A stretch of 61,487 bases of DNA from NCBI GenBank assembly GCA_947445035.1, contig CANFCK010000025.1, positions 1 through 61,487 of the forward strand. Reading direction: 5' to 3'. Positions 1 to 7,644 of this stretch are shown here, piece after piece; the stretch's first letter is position 1, and each line of letters opens with the position of its first letter. The notes beneath the pieces were generated by a model, which saw only the letters and a program-made list of their open reading frames with translations, made no database searches and was not told where the DNA came from. Position numbers and translations under genes: made by a program. This DNA comes from Deltaproteobacteria bacterium (GTDB taxonomy: Bacteria > Myxococcota_A > UBA796 > SXON01).

Positions 1-147
1 ACCACCCCGAGGGCGGCACGCCGACGACGGCGCGCCGCCCTCGGTCGTTTTCACGCTGCCCGCCCCCACTGCGACGGCATCGCGAACACGTTTGGAGGGT
101 GGCAAGGTTTTCGTAAGCAGGAGTGGACTGGTTTTGGTGAGCGGTGA

Positions 148-589
148 CACCCCTCGCTCCTCACCGAGCTCGGCCGACATCGGCTCGACCTGATCCTCAC
201 CGATTCGCCGCTCCCTTCCGGCCGCGGGATCCGCGCGTACAGCCACGCACTTGGGGAGTGCGGGATCACGTCCTTCGCGAGGCCCGAGGTCGCCGCGACG
301 CTCGAGGGTGCCTTCCCGCGCAGCCTCGACCGCCCCCCCCGTGCTCCTTCCGGCGCAGGGCTCCGCGTTGCGGCGAGGGCTCGACGAGTGGCTGGACCGG
401 CTCGATCTCGCGCCCGAGATCGTCGGTGAGATCGGAGCCAGCGGCTTGATGAAGACCTTTGGTCAGGCGGGCGTTGGCGTCTTCGTGGCGCCGACCGCGG
501 TCGCCGGAGAGGTCGCAGTCGTCGACGGGGCACGCGTACACAGCGGGTTCCAACACGCGCTGTCCATGGCGGCCTACCGTTTCGGGTGA
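148..589 (+). pseudogene. NhaR-like LysR-family regulator remnant
   Basis: Two adjoining frames together resemble the effector-binding half of NhaR-type LysR regulators. The first frame (about 148-332) encodes a segment with LDLILTDSPLPSGRG. The second (about 335-589) encodes LLPAQGSALRRGLDEW, then LMKTFGQAGVGVFVAPT. The switch is at a run of eight C (333-340) and needs one base removed to restore a single frame. The N-terminal helix-turn-helix domain is absent, and the first frame has a stop (tga at 145-147) just upstream. NhaR controls Na+/H+ antiporter genes, but no antiporter is nearby. The assignment rests on recalled family motifs. A 5'-truncated pseudogene is the most likely reading. 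Confidence 0.7.
333..340. repeat. C8 homopolymer at the frame switch
   Basis: Eight consecutive C lie exactly where the NhaR-like reading frame changes. A C7 tract would restore the frame. This is either a slippage site, a decay mutation or a consensus error. Confidence 0.8.
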
Positions 590-659
590 CTCGCGCCCTC
601 GGGCCCGGCCCAGAGGGTTGGCATGGGCGACCTCGCGGGTCAGCGGCGCGCGCGGGGTG

Positions 660-1397
660 TCACCAGCCGCACCCGCGGGCAAACATGTCATCGCCCGCGG
701 CCTCGTACGCCTCGGACCAGTACCCCCAGAAGTCCTGGGTTCGTGCGGCGAAGTCCGCCACGTCGGCATCCGATTCGCCCGCCCGGGCCATCTCGTCCCC
801 CAACGGGTCGATTCGGCCCGAGGCGGTGCCGAGCCCCGGGATGCGGGTGGACAGGCGCACCACGTCGTCGCCCTCGGCCCAGGGGTCGGCCTCGCCGTCC
901 ATCGGCAGGAGGGCTGGCTGGTCGGACCAGGCCTCGACGAAGGTGACCTCCCCCGCGTCGTTGAACGTGAACTCCTCGTAGATCGGGCAGGGCTGCCCCT
1001 CGTAGTCGATCGACACCCGGCACCGCCCGAACGGCTGGACCTCGAAGGCGCGGCAATCCCGGATCGGCACCGTGGTTCCGGGGAACGCGGCCAGCACCGC
1101 CGCGTCGACGGCGAGGGTGAGGTCCGCCCCGTAGCCGGTCAGGAGGAGCCAGGGGGGCCACTCCCAGCGCGCCACGAGCTCGGCGTAGGTCGGCTCGCTC
1201 TCGGGATCGGCGTTGGCGTCGAGGGTGTCGAAGTACCGTTGCCCCTGGTCGATGTACGCCTCGTCGGCCTGCGCGGGCGACAGGCACCTCGACAACGCGC
1301 CGACGCCGGCGCACGGGTCAGCGGGATCAGGCGCGGCCGGGTCCTGGCAGGCGACGAGGAGCAGGGCGGTGGAAACCGCGATCCGGCGGACAGGCAT
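660..1397 (-). CDS. putative lipoprotein with SnoaL/NTF2-like fold
   Basis: A 245-residue protein starting with a lipoprotein signal (MPVRRIAVSTALLLVAC, lipobox LVAC at about residues 14-17), so it should be anchored in the envelope. The body has a pattern I associate with secreted SnoaL/NTF2-like proteins of deltaproteobacteria: WLLLTGYG, then TTVPIRDCRAFEVQPFGRC, then PCPIYEEFTFNDAGEV. NTF2-like folds hold small ligands or act as cone-shaped enzymes; no substrate can be named. The start was chosen because it gives the lipobox. The next leftward gene upstream (1562-2995) is 164 bp away. The function is unknown and the fold assignment is moderate. Confidence 0.7.
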   Translation of the reverse strand: MPVRRIAVSTALLLVACQDPAAPDPADPCAGVGALSRCLSPAQADEAYIDQGQRYFDTLDANADPESEPTYAELVARWEWPPWLLLTGYGADLTLAVDAAVLAAFPGTTVPIRDCRAFEVQPFGRCRVSIDYEGQPCPIYEEFTFNDAGEVTFVEAWSDQPALLPMDGEADPWAEGDDVVRLSTRIPGLGTASGRIDPLGDEMARAGESDADVADFAARTQDFWGYWSEAYEAAGDDMFARGCGW

Positions 1398-1561
1398 GCG
1401 CAGGTGTAAGCCTCTCCGCCTCTCGCTGTCAGGGTGGCTCGGGAACCCACCAGCCACAACGGCGACCATGTGTTCGTCGGCATCGTGGGCACCCACACCC
1501 ATGCCTACGATGGGCGGTCGGGGGAGGATCCCAACGTAGATCTGTGGGTGCGCTGATCCGC

Positions 1562-2995
1562 TCAACGGCGCCGACGGGACAGGAGGGCGGGGAGGGCGAG
1601 CCAGCCCGCGCCGGGGTCGCCCGGCGTGGCGCACCCACACCCGCCCTCTGCCGGTGGGGGTGCCGCGGGCGTGTCGTCCATATCCACGGGGCCGGAGTCC
1701 CTTGGGTCGGTGTCGGGGGAGGTGTCCGGGTGCCCGCTGTCTCCGCTGTCTCCGTGCCCGGTGTCCTCGGGCTCCTCCGCCTCGGGTGGCCCGTAGCGGA
1801 GGTCGTCCACGACGACGTCCCCCTCCGCCTCCACCACGAGGCGCCAGATATGCTGCGCGGGATCCGACCAGGAGAAGGTCGACCCGCTCGGCACGTCCTC
1901 CGTGTGCAGGAGGGTGTACGCGCTGTCCTTCACCTGTACGCGTACCAGGCCCCCGTCCGAGCTCTCGACCGTCGCGCCGATCGAGCCCACGGTCATCCCC
2001 TGGAGCTCGAAGATGCCCTCCTCGTCGCCGCCCACGCCGTCCACGCGGTCCACCTGCAAGGCCTGCCCGTCTCCCGCTGCGATCACGGTGATCCCGCCAT
2101 AATACCAAGTCTGTAGCCAATATCCGGCGGCGGTGTACCGCTGGTTGACCGTCCCCCCCGTGTCTCCGACAACAAACCCCTCGCTGGCCTCGAAGCCGAT
2201 GGTCGCGGTGCCGGCGATCGTCGCCTGGGCGAGGGCCAGGAGGCCGTCTCCATCTTCTCCGTAGATGGCGTACGGGAACAGCTCGAGCCAGACCGCGTCC
2301 TCAGGCAATCCCGCGCGCGCCAGGAACGGTCCAAACCAGGGCCCGATGACCTCCTGGAAACGTTCGGCCGTCCGCGGGGAGCGCACCGTCCACCCGTCGG
2401 CCAGCGCGATCACCGTGTAGTCCTCCGGGTCGACCGTCCAGCTACCCTCGGCGAAGGTGGCGATATCCGCGGTCTCCGTGGCGCTGACGAGGTTGTCGGC
2501 GGCCACCCGGTCGCTCGTCGTGTCGACGTCGGACACGTCGCCCCCCGCCAGCGTCGTGAGCATGGCGAAGTAGTCGAGGGGCGCTCCGTCGGCGTCCGTG
2601 TAGGAGGTGTCGGCCGAGGGATCATGCAGGGTCAGCAGGGTCTCGCCGTCCACGTCGAGGGCGATGAGCGTCTGCATGTGGGTGAACCCACCGTCGGAGG
2701 TGTCGCCGATCCCGAGGAGCCAGGAGGAATACCCATAGGACCGGGCCAGCTCTGCGAGGGCGTCGGCGGTGCCCCCACAGACCACCCCTCCTCCGTTCGC
2801 CTCGAACAGGGAGAAGCGATCCTCGACGGTGTTGCCCCCGAGCTCGACATAGTAGGGCGAGTCGATGTTCACGACGTAGTCGACGTGCGCCGCGGCGAAG
2901 GCCCGCAACGTGGTCACGACCGTCCAGTCGTCGGTCGCGGTCGCGATCTCGGGGTGTTCGGCGGCCACCAGGGCGTGCAGCTCGGTGAGGTCCAT
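1562..2995 (-). CDS. transglutaminase-like protein with MYXO-CTERM tail
   Basis: A 477-residue protein. Residues about 70-130 contain a Cys (VVCGGTADALAELARSYGY), a His (THMQTLIALDVDG) and an Asp (LHDPS) in the order and spacing of the transglutaminase-like/protease fold triad. The C-terminus has a Ser/Thr/Asp/Pro-rich spacer, a GGCGC motif, a short hydrophobic helix and a terminal RRRR, which fits a MYXO-CTERM surface-sorting signal. No signal peptide is visible. An in-frame TAG lies one codon upstream of the ATG, so the start cannot be moved upstream. Either a 5' exporting segment has been lost or translation starts in another frame. The catalytic role is inferred from motifs only. Confidence 0.7.
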   Translation of the reverse strand: MDLTELHALVAAEHPEIATATDDWTVVTTLRAFAAAHVDYVVNIDSPYYVELGGNTVEDRFSLFEANGGGVVCGGTADALAELARSYGYSSWLLGIGDTSDGGFTHMQTLIALDVDGETLLTLHDPSADTSYTDADGAPLDYFAMLTTLAGGDVSDVDTTSDRVAADNLVSATETADIATFAEGSWTVDPEDYTVIALADGWTVRSPRTAERFQEVIGPWFGPFLARAGLPEDAVWLELFPYAIYGEDGDGLLALAQATIAGTATIGFEASEGFVVGDTGGTVNQRYTAAGYWLQTWYYGGITVIAAGDGQALQVDRVDGVGGDEEGIFELQGMTVGSIGATVESSDGGLVRVQVKDSAYTLLHTEDVPSGSTFSWSDPAQHIWRLVVEAEGDVVVDDLRYGPPEAEEPEDTGHGDSGDSGHPDTSPDTDPRDSGPVDMDDTPAAPPPAEGGCGCATPGDPGAGWLALPALLSRRRR

Positions 2996-3228
2996 ACCCT
3001 ATCGGGCCTGGCTCGAAGGCTCTGGCCGGCACGTATCGAAGAGGGGTGACGAGGTCGTTCGCAGCATGGACACCAGGGTATCGCGGAAGGTCATGGGAGG
3101 GCGAAACAACGTCCGGGTGTCGATTTATCAGATCCGGAGCCGGGCCAGGGCCGCGCGTGTCGCCGTGCCAACCCCGCTCCGAGCGTGCGCAGGCTTCGGC
3201 TCGTCGATGTCTTTGATCGTGATCCGAA

Positions 3229-3242
3229 AAAGTGGACACTTT
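3229..3242. repeat. short inverted repeat, possible IS end
   Basis: AAAGTGGACACTTT is a 6-2-6 inverted repeat about 20-30 bp upstream of an IS3-type OrfA remnant. Its position suits a terminal inverted repeat, but no matching right end was found. The 262-bp gap 2996-3257 that holds it shows no convincing gene. Confidence 0.3.
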
Positions 3243-3257
3243 CACCAAGGCCTGTGA

Positions 3258-3611
3258 GACCACGCCACGCAGCAAAAAGAGCCAGAGAAGAAGACCGCGC
3301 GCACCCCCCGTCAATTCACCCCCGAGTTCCGAGCTGCGGCCGTGCGGCTCGTGGTGGAAGAAGGGCGCTCGCAGGCCCTTGTGGGCAAGGACTTGGGGGC
3401 GGCCAAGTCGGTGATCGCCCGCTGGGTGAAGGACGCACGGACGGCGTCCGGGCAGGGGCCGCCGGGAGCGGTCACGCAGAGCGAACGCGAGGAGCTGTCG
3501 CGACTCCGCAAGGAAGTCAGGGCGCTTCGGGTGGAGCGAGACATTCTAAAAAGCCATGCACCGACGCGTCGGTCCTGGGGACCAGAAGCTGCGGATCCCG
3601 CGCACTGTTGA
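3258..3611 (+). pseudogene. IS3-family transposase OrfA remnant
   Basis: The frame encodes RQFTPEFRAAAVRLVVEEGR, a helix-turn-helix segment ending VIARWVKDAR, then a leucine-zipper-like stretch (EREELSRLRKEVRALRVERD). This is the typical OrfA layout of IS3 elements, including the near-universal RDILKK ending (here RDILKS). There is no acceptable start codon in frame. The family ending is lost one base early in a run of A (about 3546-3550), after which the frame drifts to a stop. No OrfB catalytic (DDE) domain follows. It is a decayed, immobile copy. Confidence 0.8.
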
Positions 3612-3780
3612 GCGCCCGTCGGGAGAGGCCGTCTGCTTTATGGTGACGACGAGAGCCCGTCAAAAAACGTGATCCAGGGACGCGCGTGGACTTGAAGGTG
3701 GTGACGCTTCGGCGATCCCGTTTAGGAAATTACATTTTCCACCGTCCCGCCCGACGGGTTCACCCCAACCCGAGGCAAGC

Positions 3781-4000
3781 ATGGCGCACGTTCGACCCAA
3801 AGAACTGAAGAACCCCGACCTACCCATCATCCACCGGCACGCCGCAGGCATCGACGTCGGCTCCCGATTCCACGCGGTGGCCGTCGCCGCGGACCGCGCG
3901 CTTCGCCAAGAACGTCCCCGGTCGAAAGACCGACATGAGCGACGCGCAGTGGCTCCAGCGGCTCCACCAGTATGGGCTGCTCCGGGGCAGTTTCCGCCCG
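3781..4000 (+). mobile_element. IS110-family transposase remnant
   Basis: The 5' part starts at ATG 3781 and encodes LPIIHRHAAGIDVGSRFHAV, the N-terminal DEDD-domain signature of IS110-type transposases. About 3902-4000, in another frame, encodes FAKNVPGRKTDMSDAQWLQR followed by LHQYGLLRGSFRP, a later conserved block of the same domain. The residues normally between them are missing, so there is an internal deletion plus frameshift, and everything after the second block is absent. The remnant runs directly into lycopene cyclase sequence near 3995. Confidence 0.82.
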
Positions 4001-4835
4001 CGTGGACCGGCGGCGCCTGCAGGCTTCGCTCCTGGCCTCCGTCCCGGATCGGCGGCGCGGCACCGCCGAGGATGCTCCGGCCGCCCGGCTCGTGGTGGAC
4101 ACGACGGGCGCTGAGTCGCCACGCGTGCCCCGGCGCGGCCCTGCAGACCCCGGGTGGCAGGTGGCCTGGGGTGAGGTGCTCGACGTGGAGGGTGCGCCTC
4201 CCGACGCGTTGCTCATGGACTGGCTCCGTCCCGCCCCAGCAGCCGGCGAACCGCCGAGCTTCCTGTACGCGCTGCCCCTGCCCGACGGCCGGTGGTTCGC
4301 CGAGGAGACCGTACTGGTCTCCCGTCTCGCCATGCCACCGGAAGCGCTCCGCGCGCGCCTCCACCGCCGCCTCGACTCCATGGACGCACCTGTGCGCGCC
4401 AGGCACGAGGTCGAGCGTTGTCGCATTCCGATGGGGATGCCGCTCCCAATCGGGTCGGTGGCCGCGCTTGGATCAGCGGCCGGCTTCATCCACCCTGCGA
4501 CCGGCTACTCGCTCGCGGCGTCACTGCGCCTCGCGGCGCCGGCCGCACGGGCGATCGCCGAAGCCCTCAGCGGCGGCGGAGGCGCGGGGGCGACGGCCGC
4601 CCTTCACGCCCCCTGCTGGCCCGAGGACCGCGCACGCGCCTTAGCGTTCTACCGCCTTGGAATAGAGGCCTTCCTGCGTATGGACCTCACGTCTGTCCGT
4701 GCGTTTTTCGAAAGCTTCTTCCAACACTCCCCGTCGGTGTGGGGCGCCTGGCCGGCCGGCGTTCTGCCCCCGTTAGACAGTGCGGCAGCCATGCTCGCTC
4801 GCGAGCGGATGACGACGCCTACCACCCGTTCGTGA
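3990..4835 (+). pseudogene. lycopene cyclase, N-terminus lost
   Basis: Residues encoded from about 3990 (VDRRRLQASLLA) to the stop at 4835 match the middle and C-terminal parts of CrtY/CrtL-type lycopene cyclases. Motifs include LVVDTTGA, FLYALPLPDGRWFAEETVLV, ERCRIPMGMPLP and GFIHPATGYSLAASLRLA. These enzymes cyclise the ends of lycopene using a bound flavin. The N-terminal dinucleotide-binding GxGxxG segment and roughly the first 80-90 residues are missing, replaced by an IS110 remnant. A protein could start at ATG 3972 in this frame but would lack the FAD-binding nucleotide fold. The 3' end overlaps a convergent gene by 17 bp. Confidence 0.82.
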
Positions 4836-5658
4836 TCCTCCCGCTCGCGACTTGGGTGGCCTCTTCGTCCCCGCCGTCCTTCCACGCGCCCGCGTCCTCA
4901 CCGGCAGCCTCCATCAGCCACGCGATCGTCCATGCCGCCACGCCATCCTGGCGCGCCGGGTCGGTCGCGCCGCAGAGGGACTCGCAGAGGCTGTCCGTGT
5001 CCGACTCGAAGTCGCAGTGCGAGGCACCGTTGACGACGAGGCGGCGCAGCTGCCCCGACTTCGTCCACGCGCGGCCGTTGCCGTCGGCGTTGCACGCGGA
5101 AGGTTCCCCGGCCAACAGCAGGGTGGGAGCCGTGACCGCCGGCGCCGCGGTGAGGCCGAGGTCGTCGACATCGGTGCCGTCCAGGCCGACGAGGATCCAG
5201 GCGTCGCCACCGGAGGCAGCGAGGACACTGGCGAGGCCGCCCGCGCTGTGTCCGACGTAGCCGACGTCGGTAGCGCCCCTGCCGACCGCGGCATCATGAA
5301 GGTCCCCCGTGAGGAATTCCGCGTTGACCTCCTGATCCGAGAACGACGGCGGCTCGGGCGTGGCGACGAGGAAACCCCAGGACGCCGCGCGCTCGGCCGA
5401 GGCCGCGTGGTTCTCGGGGCTGCGCGCGAACCCGTGCGACCAGGCGACGGCCAAGCCGTTGCCGCCTTCGGGTTCGTACCAGGTGACGGTCTGCCCGCCG
5501 ACCGAGTCGGAGGTGAGGTTCACCGCGAACGGACCCGTGCCGCCATCGTAGACGCCTGTAGCGGCGGAGTCGGTCAGCCCCGAACTCGCCCCGGATGCGC
5601 AGGCGGAGAGAACGAGCAGGAAACCAGCGCAGAAGGCCCGGTTCAGTGAGGCGATCAT
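4819..5658 (-). CDS. alpha/beta-hydrolase lipoprotein (chlorophyllase/PETase-like)
   Basis: A 279-residue protein with a lipoprotein signal peptide (lipobox LSAC near residues 17-20). The nucleophile elbow is GHSAGG (about residue 137), with YVGHSAGGLASVLAA. An upstream AVAWSHGFARSP supplies the oxyanion region, and candidate His lies in NGASHCDFE. The layout fits dienelactone hydrolase/chlorophyllase/cutinase-like esterases acting outside the cytoplasm. The substrate is unknown. It converges on, and slightly overlaps, the lycopene cyclase remnant; that context does not inform its role. Confidence 0.78.
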   Translation of the reverse strand: MIASLNRAFCAGFLLVLSACASGASSGLTDSAATGVYDGGTGPFAVNLTSDSVGGQTVTWYEPEGGNGLAVAWSHGFARSPENHAASAERAASWGFLVATPEPPSFSDQEVNAEFLTGDLHDAAVGRGATDVGYVGHSAGGLASVLAASGGDAWILVGLDGTDVDDLGLTAAPAVTAPTLLLAGEPSACNADGNGRAWTKSGQLRRLVVNGASHCDFESDTDSLCESLCGATDPARQDGVAAWTIAWLMEAAGEDAGAWKDGGDEEATQVASGRITNGW

Positions 5659-5819
5659 GATTCATCTCGGTGAGGGGTCTTCGGGATCCGGTGAAATCCC
5701 GGGATGAGGGCGGGCGTCCGATCCACGCCAGGTCCAGGGACAGCATGGTCAAGCCCGTCGCCAGGGTCGCGGCGAGGAGGCGCCGCGGTCCACGCGTGGC
5801 GGCGCCGCGCGCCTGACGC

Positions 5820-6170
5820 TCATCCAAGCCCGCCTCCCGCTTCGGTAATCCCAGCCTTCAACCAACGACGCCACGTGTTCGCGTTCCGGATATGCAACGC
5901 GAGTCCGACGGCGAGCTCACGCTCCGACGCGGGGCGCAGCTCATGCAGCCAGGTCGCCCTCCAGAAGCTGAAGCCGTAGCGGAGATCAACCGGCTCTCCC
6001 TTGGCAAACGTGACCGTGTCCGCGAGGATGTCGTCGTGGAGCACAACCTCCGTGCGTAGGTCCGGCGGTTGGTAGAGCAGGGTGAACGTCTCGCGCTTGC
6101 CGACGTCCAGGCCAGCCTCAAAGCGCACCGTGGGAAAAGCACGTCCTGGGCACCATCGGCGACGTAGTCA
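5820..6170 (-). pseudogene. outer-membrane beta-barrel remnant
   Basis: Two frames join near 6135: the first encodes HDYVADGAQDVLFP, the second VRFEAGLDVGKRETFTLLYQ, then VDLRYGFSFWRATWLHEL and ALHIRNAN. These blocks resemble a widespread uncharacterised family of beta-barrel-like proteins that read DGxQxLxFPT, FLYQPL, VDLRYGFxFWRASY and LQIRNA. One base must be added to fuse them. The signal peptide and the C-terminal strands are missing, and the 5' part runs into the end of the MerR/B12 gene. The family has no assigned function. A truncated, frameshifted remnant is the best reading. Confidence 0.6.
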
Positions 6171-7145
6171 TGAAGCCTTCGTAGCAAGGGTGTGCGTGTC
6201 GGGGCGAGGGAAGGGGTGCACGGACCATCGACGCACGAGCTCGGCGGCCGTCGCGCACACCCAGAGGCGCGGGCCCTGATGGTCGTGGGTCTCGGCCGCG
6301 GCCGGGCCGCCGAGCACAACGGTCGTCCTGGGCGCGCTGGCGAGGACCATTCGGCCAGCGGTCAGCACCTCGTCCGACGGTCGGGAGTAGATCGCGGAAA
6401 GACAGACGATGTCGGGCGTCCGTGTCGCCACGAGCGCGCAGAGGTCCGCGAGGGGCACGTCGGCCCCGAGCCAGATGACTCGCCAGCCGGCCAAGGCGAG
6501 CTCGACGGCCACCGCGAGCAGCGGCAGGTCGTGCGCCTCCCCTGGAACACAGGCGCACACCACCTCCACCGACCCTTCCTGCGCCGTCTCCAGGCTCCTC
6601 AGCATGGACGTGAGGGCCATCCGGACGACCCCGGTGGCGAAGTGCTCCTGTGCCACCGGTATCTCCCCGATCTCCCAAAGCCGTCCGACTTCGAACATGA
6701 CAGGCCGCCACACGTCCTGGATCGCCTCGGCAAAGGGCATCTGGTCCACCCTTCTCAAGATGGGGAAACCCATCTTCCCGTCAAAGGCCACCAGCGCGGC
6801 AACGAGTCCGCTCACGAGGTCGGGTCGAGCTGCATCCCTGGTAGATGAAGGCTGCCCCGGAGCCGGGACCCTGCTGATCGCCTCGGAGATGGCCACGCCA
6901 TCGTCGACGAGCGCCTTCAGCCGCCGGAGGTAGGCGATGTCTACATCCTCGTAGATTCGGTATCCGGCAGCGGACCGTCGCGTCTCAAGTAGGTTGTGGC
7001 TGCGCTCCCACGCGATCAGGGTGTTCCGGGGGATGCCGGTGAGTTCGACGACGGTCTTTACGCGGTAGGACAGGGGCAACCTGGCTCGGGGGGACCGAGA
7101 ACGAATGGATGGAGCGTGGGATCGCGGCGGCGCAGGACTCCCCAT
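6168..7145 (-). CDS. MerR-family B12-binding photoregulator (CarH/LitR type)
   Basis: A 325-residue protein. Residues 27-95 form a MerR DNA-binding domain (VVELTGIPRNTLIAWERSHN, AAGYRIYEDVDIAYLRRLKA). About 105-180 is the helical cap with W157 and E167-H168, exactly the Wx9EH motif of CarH/LitR. Residues 190-310 are a Rossmann B12-binding domain with H205 in GEAHDLP, the expected lower cobalt ligand (the usual Gly of ExHxxG is Pro). Known family members bind DNA in the dark as adenosylcobalamin tetramers and release it in light, switching on carotenoid genes. The first 26 residues overlap the crtI stub in another frame. This is the only gene of the carotenoid locus that looks intact. Confidence 0.85.
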   Translation of the reverse strand: MGSPAPPRSHAPSIRSRSPRARLPLSYRVKTVVELTGIPRNTLIAWERSHNLLETRRSAAGYRIYEDVDIAYLRRLKALVDDGVAISEAISRVPAPGQPSSTRDAARPDLVSGLVAALVAFDGKMGFPILRRVDQMPFAEAIQDVWRPVMFEVGRLWEIGEIPVAQEHFATGVVRMALTSMLRSLETAQEGSVEVVCACVPGEAHDLPLLAVAVELALAGWRVIWLGADVPLADLCALVATRTPDIVCLSAIYSRPSDEVLTAGRMVLASAPRTTVVLGGPAAAETHDHQGPRLWVCATAAELVRRWSVHPFPRPDTHTLATKAS

Positions 7146-7237
7146 ATCGTGGGCCGCACGAGGGTGAGCGGTCCGCGGAGCCGCACCGCCGAGGCGAGTC
7201 CGCCGAACCCGGAGCCGATGACGATGGAGGGTTTCAT
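7058..7237 (-). pseudogene. phytoene desaturase (CrtI) N-terminal stub
   Basis: ATG at 7237 opens a 59-codon frame beginning MKPSIVIGSGFGGLASAVRL, the characteristic N-terminus and FAD-binding GxGxxG of CrtI-type phytoene desaturases. After about 20-22 residues the similarity ends and the frame reads out-of-frame MerR-gene sequence to TAA at 7058-7060. The ATG overlaps the stop of the preceding remnant (ATGA), as expected in a crtE-crtI operon. Nearly the whole desaturase has been deleted, bringing the operon start up to the regulator gene. Confidence 0.78.
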
Positions 7238-7542
7238 GCCGCGCGCTCACGGACCGCGGGGAGCGCAGTTCCTGAACGCTCGGCCGCCCGGAACCACTCC
7301 GGCCAGCCCGGCTGATCCCGATTCGGCAGATCCATCTCCGCGGCCTGACCTCGGGCCGTCCGGGCTGCTGCTGCGGCGGCACAAAGCCGACCCCGCGCGT
7401 TGTGGAGCCGCTCGCACGCGGCAGCCCAGGGCACCAGCACCTCCTCCGCCACGGCGAGGCGGAGCATCACCGCCGGGAGATCGACACACGAGGCGAGGGA
7501 ACGAGGAGCGGAGTCGGGGTGGTGGGCGGGGGAAGCGATCAC
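7234..7542 (-). pseudogene. GGPP/polyprenyl synthase (CrtE-like) remnant
   Basis: A 102-codon frame starting at GTG 7542, five bases after a good ribosome site (AGGAG, 7548-7552). LVPWAAACERLHNA resembles the helix before the first aspartate-rich motif of polyprenyl synthases, and GQAAEMDL followed by ERSGTALPA resembles the later GQxxDL...KTGAL region. Both DDxxD-type substrate motifs are missing, so an internal deletion is inferred. GGPP synthase supplies the carotenoid precursor. The order crtE-crtI-regulator agrees with myxobacterial carotenoid loci. The call depends partly on the neighbouring CrtI stub. Confidence 0.55.
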
Positions 7543-7569
7543 GAAGGCTCCTGAGCTTGACGAAGTGTG

Positions 7570-7604
7570 ATGCAAACTATATGCAATAGGCATGCAGAAT
7601 GCAA
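7570..7604 (-). promoter_or_regulatory. promoter with three 11-bp repeats, predicted CarH-type operator
   Basis: On the minus strand, -35 TTGCAT (7599-7604) and -10 TATAGT (7576-7581) are separated by 17 bp and lead to the crtE-like remnant. The plus strand has ATGCAA at 7570 and 7581 and ATGCAG at 7592: three direct repeats at 11-bp phase, covering the spacer and the -10 element. A further ATGCAA lies at 7599. Known CarH operators consist of three 11-bp direct repeats overlapping the promoter. The binding protein is inferred to be the adjacent MerR/B12 regulator. The AT-richness stands out from the surroundings. Confidence 0.65.
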
Positions 7605-7644
7605 TATCAATGTTGACCCTCGCACCGCCGACGGGGGTGAACCG

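Noticed and set aside
1450..1556. Short plus-strand segment reading GDHVFVGIVGTHTHAYDG
   Set aside because: Looks protein-like, but has no start, no family match and lies in a 164-bp gap between two minus-strand genes; too short to support.
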